NCBI GenBank assembly: GCA_030146605.1
Contig: JASLBO010000208.1
Coordinates: 1 to 6,125, forward strand
DNA from: Sphingomonas sp.
Lineage (GTDB): Bacteria; Pseudomonadota; Alphaproteobacteria; Sphingomonadales; Sphingomonadaceae
DNA length: 6,125 nucleotides
Reading direction: 5' to 3'
Shown here: in pieces, positions 5,241 through 6,125 of the stretch
Layout: each line of letters starts with the position of its first letter
How positions within the stretch are numbered: the first letter of the stretch is position 1
Notes under the pieces: generated by a model
The model's input: the letters and a program-made list of their open reading frames with translations, nothing else
Databases searched by the model: none
Told to the model about the DNA's origin: nothing
Position numbers and translations under genes: made by a program

Positions 5241-5263
5241 CGCCCGCTCTTTGCGGGCGTTTT
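5241..5263 (+). terminator. Intrinsic terminator of the csp/small-protein cluster
   Basis: CGCCCGC (5241-5247), loop TCTTT and GCGGGCG (5253-5259) form a perfect 7-bp all-GC stem followed directly by TTTT. It is the only classical Rho-independent terminator seen in the window. It separates the small-protein cluster from bioF, so bioF should have its own promoter in the next 138 bases. I see no good -35/-10 pair there. Confidence 0.87.
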
Positions 5264-5401
5264 CGCGTCGGGCCCCGGGGCGTCGCGCGCGTCCCTCAGG
5301 CTGCGGCGCGATCGATGCTTCACGGATATAGCGCCGCCATGTTTTTGAGGCGTCCCCGATTGTCGCCTGACGCGCGGGCCCAAGTTGCGTAATCGCCGCG
5401 C

Positions 5402-6125
5402 ATGGATTCGATCATCGACAAGCCTCGCCTGTTCGAGGAGCACCGCCAACACCTGGATATTCTGGCCGCCAGCCACCGCGCGCGCGCGCTGCGGCCGCGG
5501 GCTGGACGGGATTTCGCTTCGAACGACTATCTCGGGCTCGCCGGCGATCCGGTGCTGGCGGACGCGGCGCGGGCCGCGATCGATCGCGGCGTGCCGCTGG
5601 GCTCGGGCGGGTCGCGCCTGCTGCGGGGCAATCATCCCGAGCACGAAGCGCTGGAGGCGCATGCCGCTGCGTTCTTCGGCGGCGAGGCGGCGCTTTATTT
5701 CTCCAGCGGCTATGCCGCCAATTCGGCGCTGCTCTCGACCTTGCCGCAGCGCGGCGACCTGATCGTCCACGATGCCCTGATCCACGCAAGCGCGCATGAA
5801 GGCATGCGGCTGGGCCGCGCCGAGCCGGTGGCGGCGGCGCATAATGACGCGGACGCCTTTGCCGATGCCGTGGCGGCGTGGCGGCGGGGCGGCGGCAAAG
5901 GGAGGGTCTGGCTGGTTGCCGAGAGCCTCTACAGCATGGATGGCGACCGGGCGCCGCTGGCGGATCTCGCCGCGCTGGCCGAGCGGCACGACGCGGTGCT
6001 GATCGTCGACGAGGCGCATGCGACCGGCATCTATGGCGCCGGGGGCAGGGGATTGGCCGCGGCGCTGCCGCGGCGCGACAACCTCGTCACGCTGCATACT
6101 TGCGGCAAGGCGCTGGGGTGCGAGG
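5402..6125 (+). CDS. bioF: 8-amino-7-oxononanoate synthase (partial, 3' end beyond window)
   Basis: The first 241 residues of a PLP-dependent alpha-oxoamine synthase. BioF joins pimeloyl-thioester and L-alanine to give 8-amino-7-oxononanoate, CO2 and free carrier/CoA, the first ring-forming stage of biotin synthesis. Seen in order: FASNDYLGLAGDP near residue 45, GSGGSR (67-72), LRGNHPEHEALE, YFSSGYAAN, HDALIHAS with H128 (stacks on PLP), VDEAHATG with D203 and H206 (hold the cofactor), and TCGKALG with K236, the Schiff-base lysine. GSGGSR and the spacing favour BioF over serine palmitoyltransferase or 2-amino-3-ketobutyrate ligase, though paralogues are close. About 140-150 C-terminal residues are missing at the edge. 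The ATG at 5402 is the first after an in-frame TAA at 5390; no Shine-Dalgarno is seen, so the mRNA may be leaderless or poorly translated. Confidence 0.88.
   Translation, partial: MDSIIDKPRLFEEHRQHLDILAASHRARALRPRAGRDFASNDYLGLAGDPVLADAARAAIDRGVPLGSGGSRLLRGNHPEHEALEAHAAAFFGGEAALYFSSGYAANSALLSTLPQRGDLIVHDALIHASAHEGMRLGRAEPVAAAHNDADAFADAVAAWRRGGGKGRVWLVAESLYSMDGDRAPLADLAALAERHDAVLIVDEAHATGIYGAGGRGLAAALPRRDNLVTLHTCGKALGCE

Noticed and set aside
5272..5281. GCCCCGGGGC palindrome downstream of the terminator
   Set aside because: Only ten bases, pure G/C and without a partner promoter. Such palindromes are expected by chance at this base composition.
5078..6097. Long minus-strand open frame (339 codons) opposite bioF and the 42-aa gene
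   Set aside because: bioF is unambiguous with all its PLP motifs. The antisense product is Arg/Pro/Gln-rich with no domain and crosses the terminator and intergenic gap.

Overview
The window is GC-rich and densely coded. It looks like chromosomal DNA of an alphaproteobacterium, most likely Sphingomonadales (Sphingomonas-like). That placement rests on family recognition alone: an HWE-type histidine kinase with a single-domain response regulator, a short cold-shock protein followed by small basic proteins, and an exported DUF885 protein. I ran no database search.

Left part (1-2667): a secreted DUF885 metallopeptidase-like protein (93-1901, +) converges with an exported protein of the TraB/Tiki/ChaN-like kind (1918-2667, -). 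Only 16 bases separate the two stop codons, and that gap folds into a short hairpin. The leader of the minus-strand gene has a start-proximal hairpin and two pairs of short direct repeats.

Middle part (2833-4054, - strand): a two-component pair, with the response regulator first (4054 to 3683) and a sensor-less HWE-family kinase second (3579 to 2833). The regulator carries a variant (FTTGY) of the FATGUY motif of alphaproteobacterial single-domain regulators. In sphingomonads such regulators work with HWE/HisKA_2 kinases in stress signalling. The pair is probably one transcription unit, but its target cannot be read from the sequence.

The 464-base divergent region 4055-4518 separates the pair from a plus-strand cluster. 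It holds a 19-base palindrome upstream of the regulator, a 7-bp inverted repeat, a weak sigma70-like promoter, a perfect 14-base palindrome, and a leader before the cold-shock gene that can fold so that the Shine-Dalgarno sequence is buried.

Right part (4519-5263, +): a CspA-family protein (68 aa), an unrecognised 72-aa protein and a lysine-rich 42-aa protein lie in one direction with good ribosome binding sites. They end at a convincing intrinsic terminator (5241-5263). Hairpins fill the gap after the cold-shock gene, so the three genes may be one stress-related operon with differential expression. Finally, bioF (5402 to the window edge) encodes the N-terminal two thirds of 8-amino-7-oxononanoate synthase (biotin synthesis).

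No mobile element, CRISPR array, tRNA or rRNA was found. The most interesting signals are the structured cold-shock leader, the RNA structures after the cold-shock gene and the unusual kinase/regulator pair. I see no clear sign of an entirely new system.
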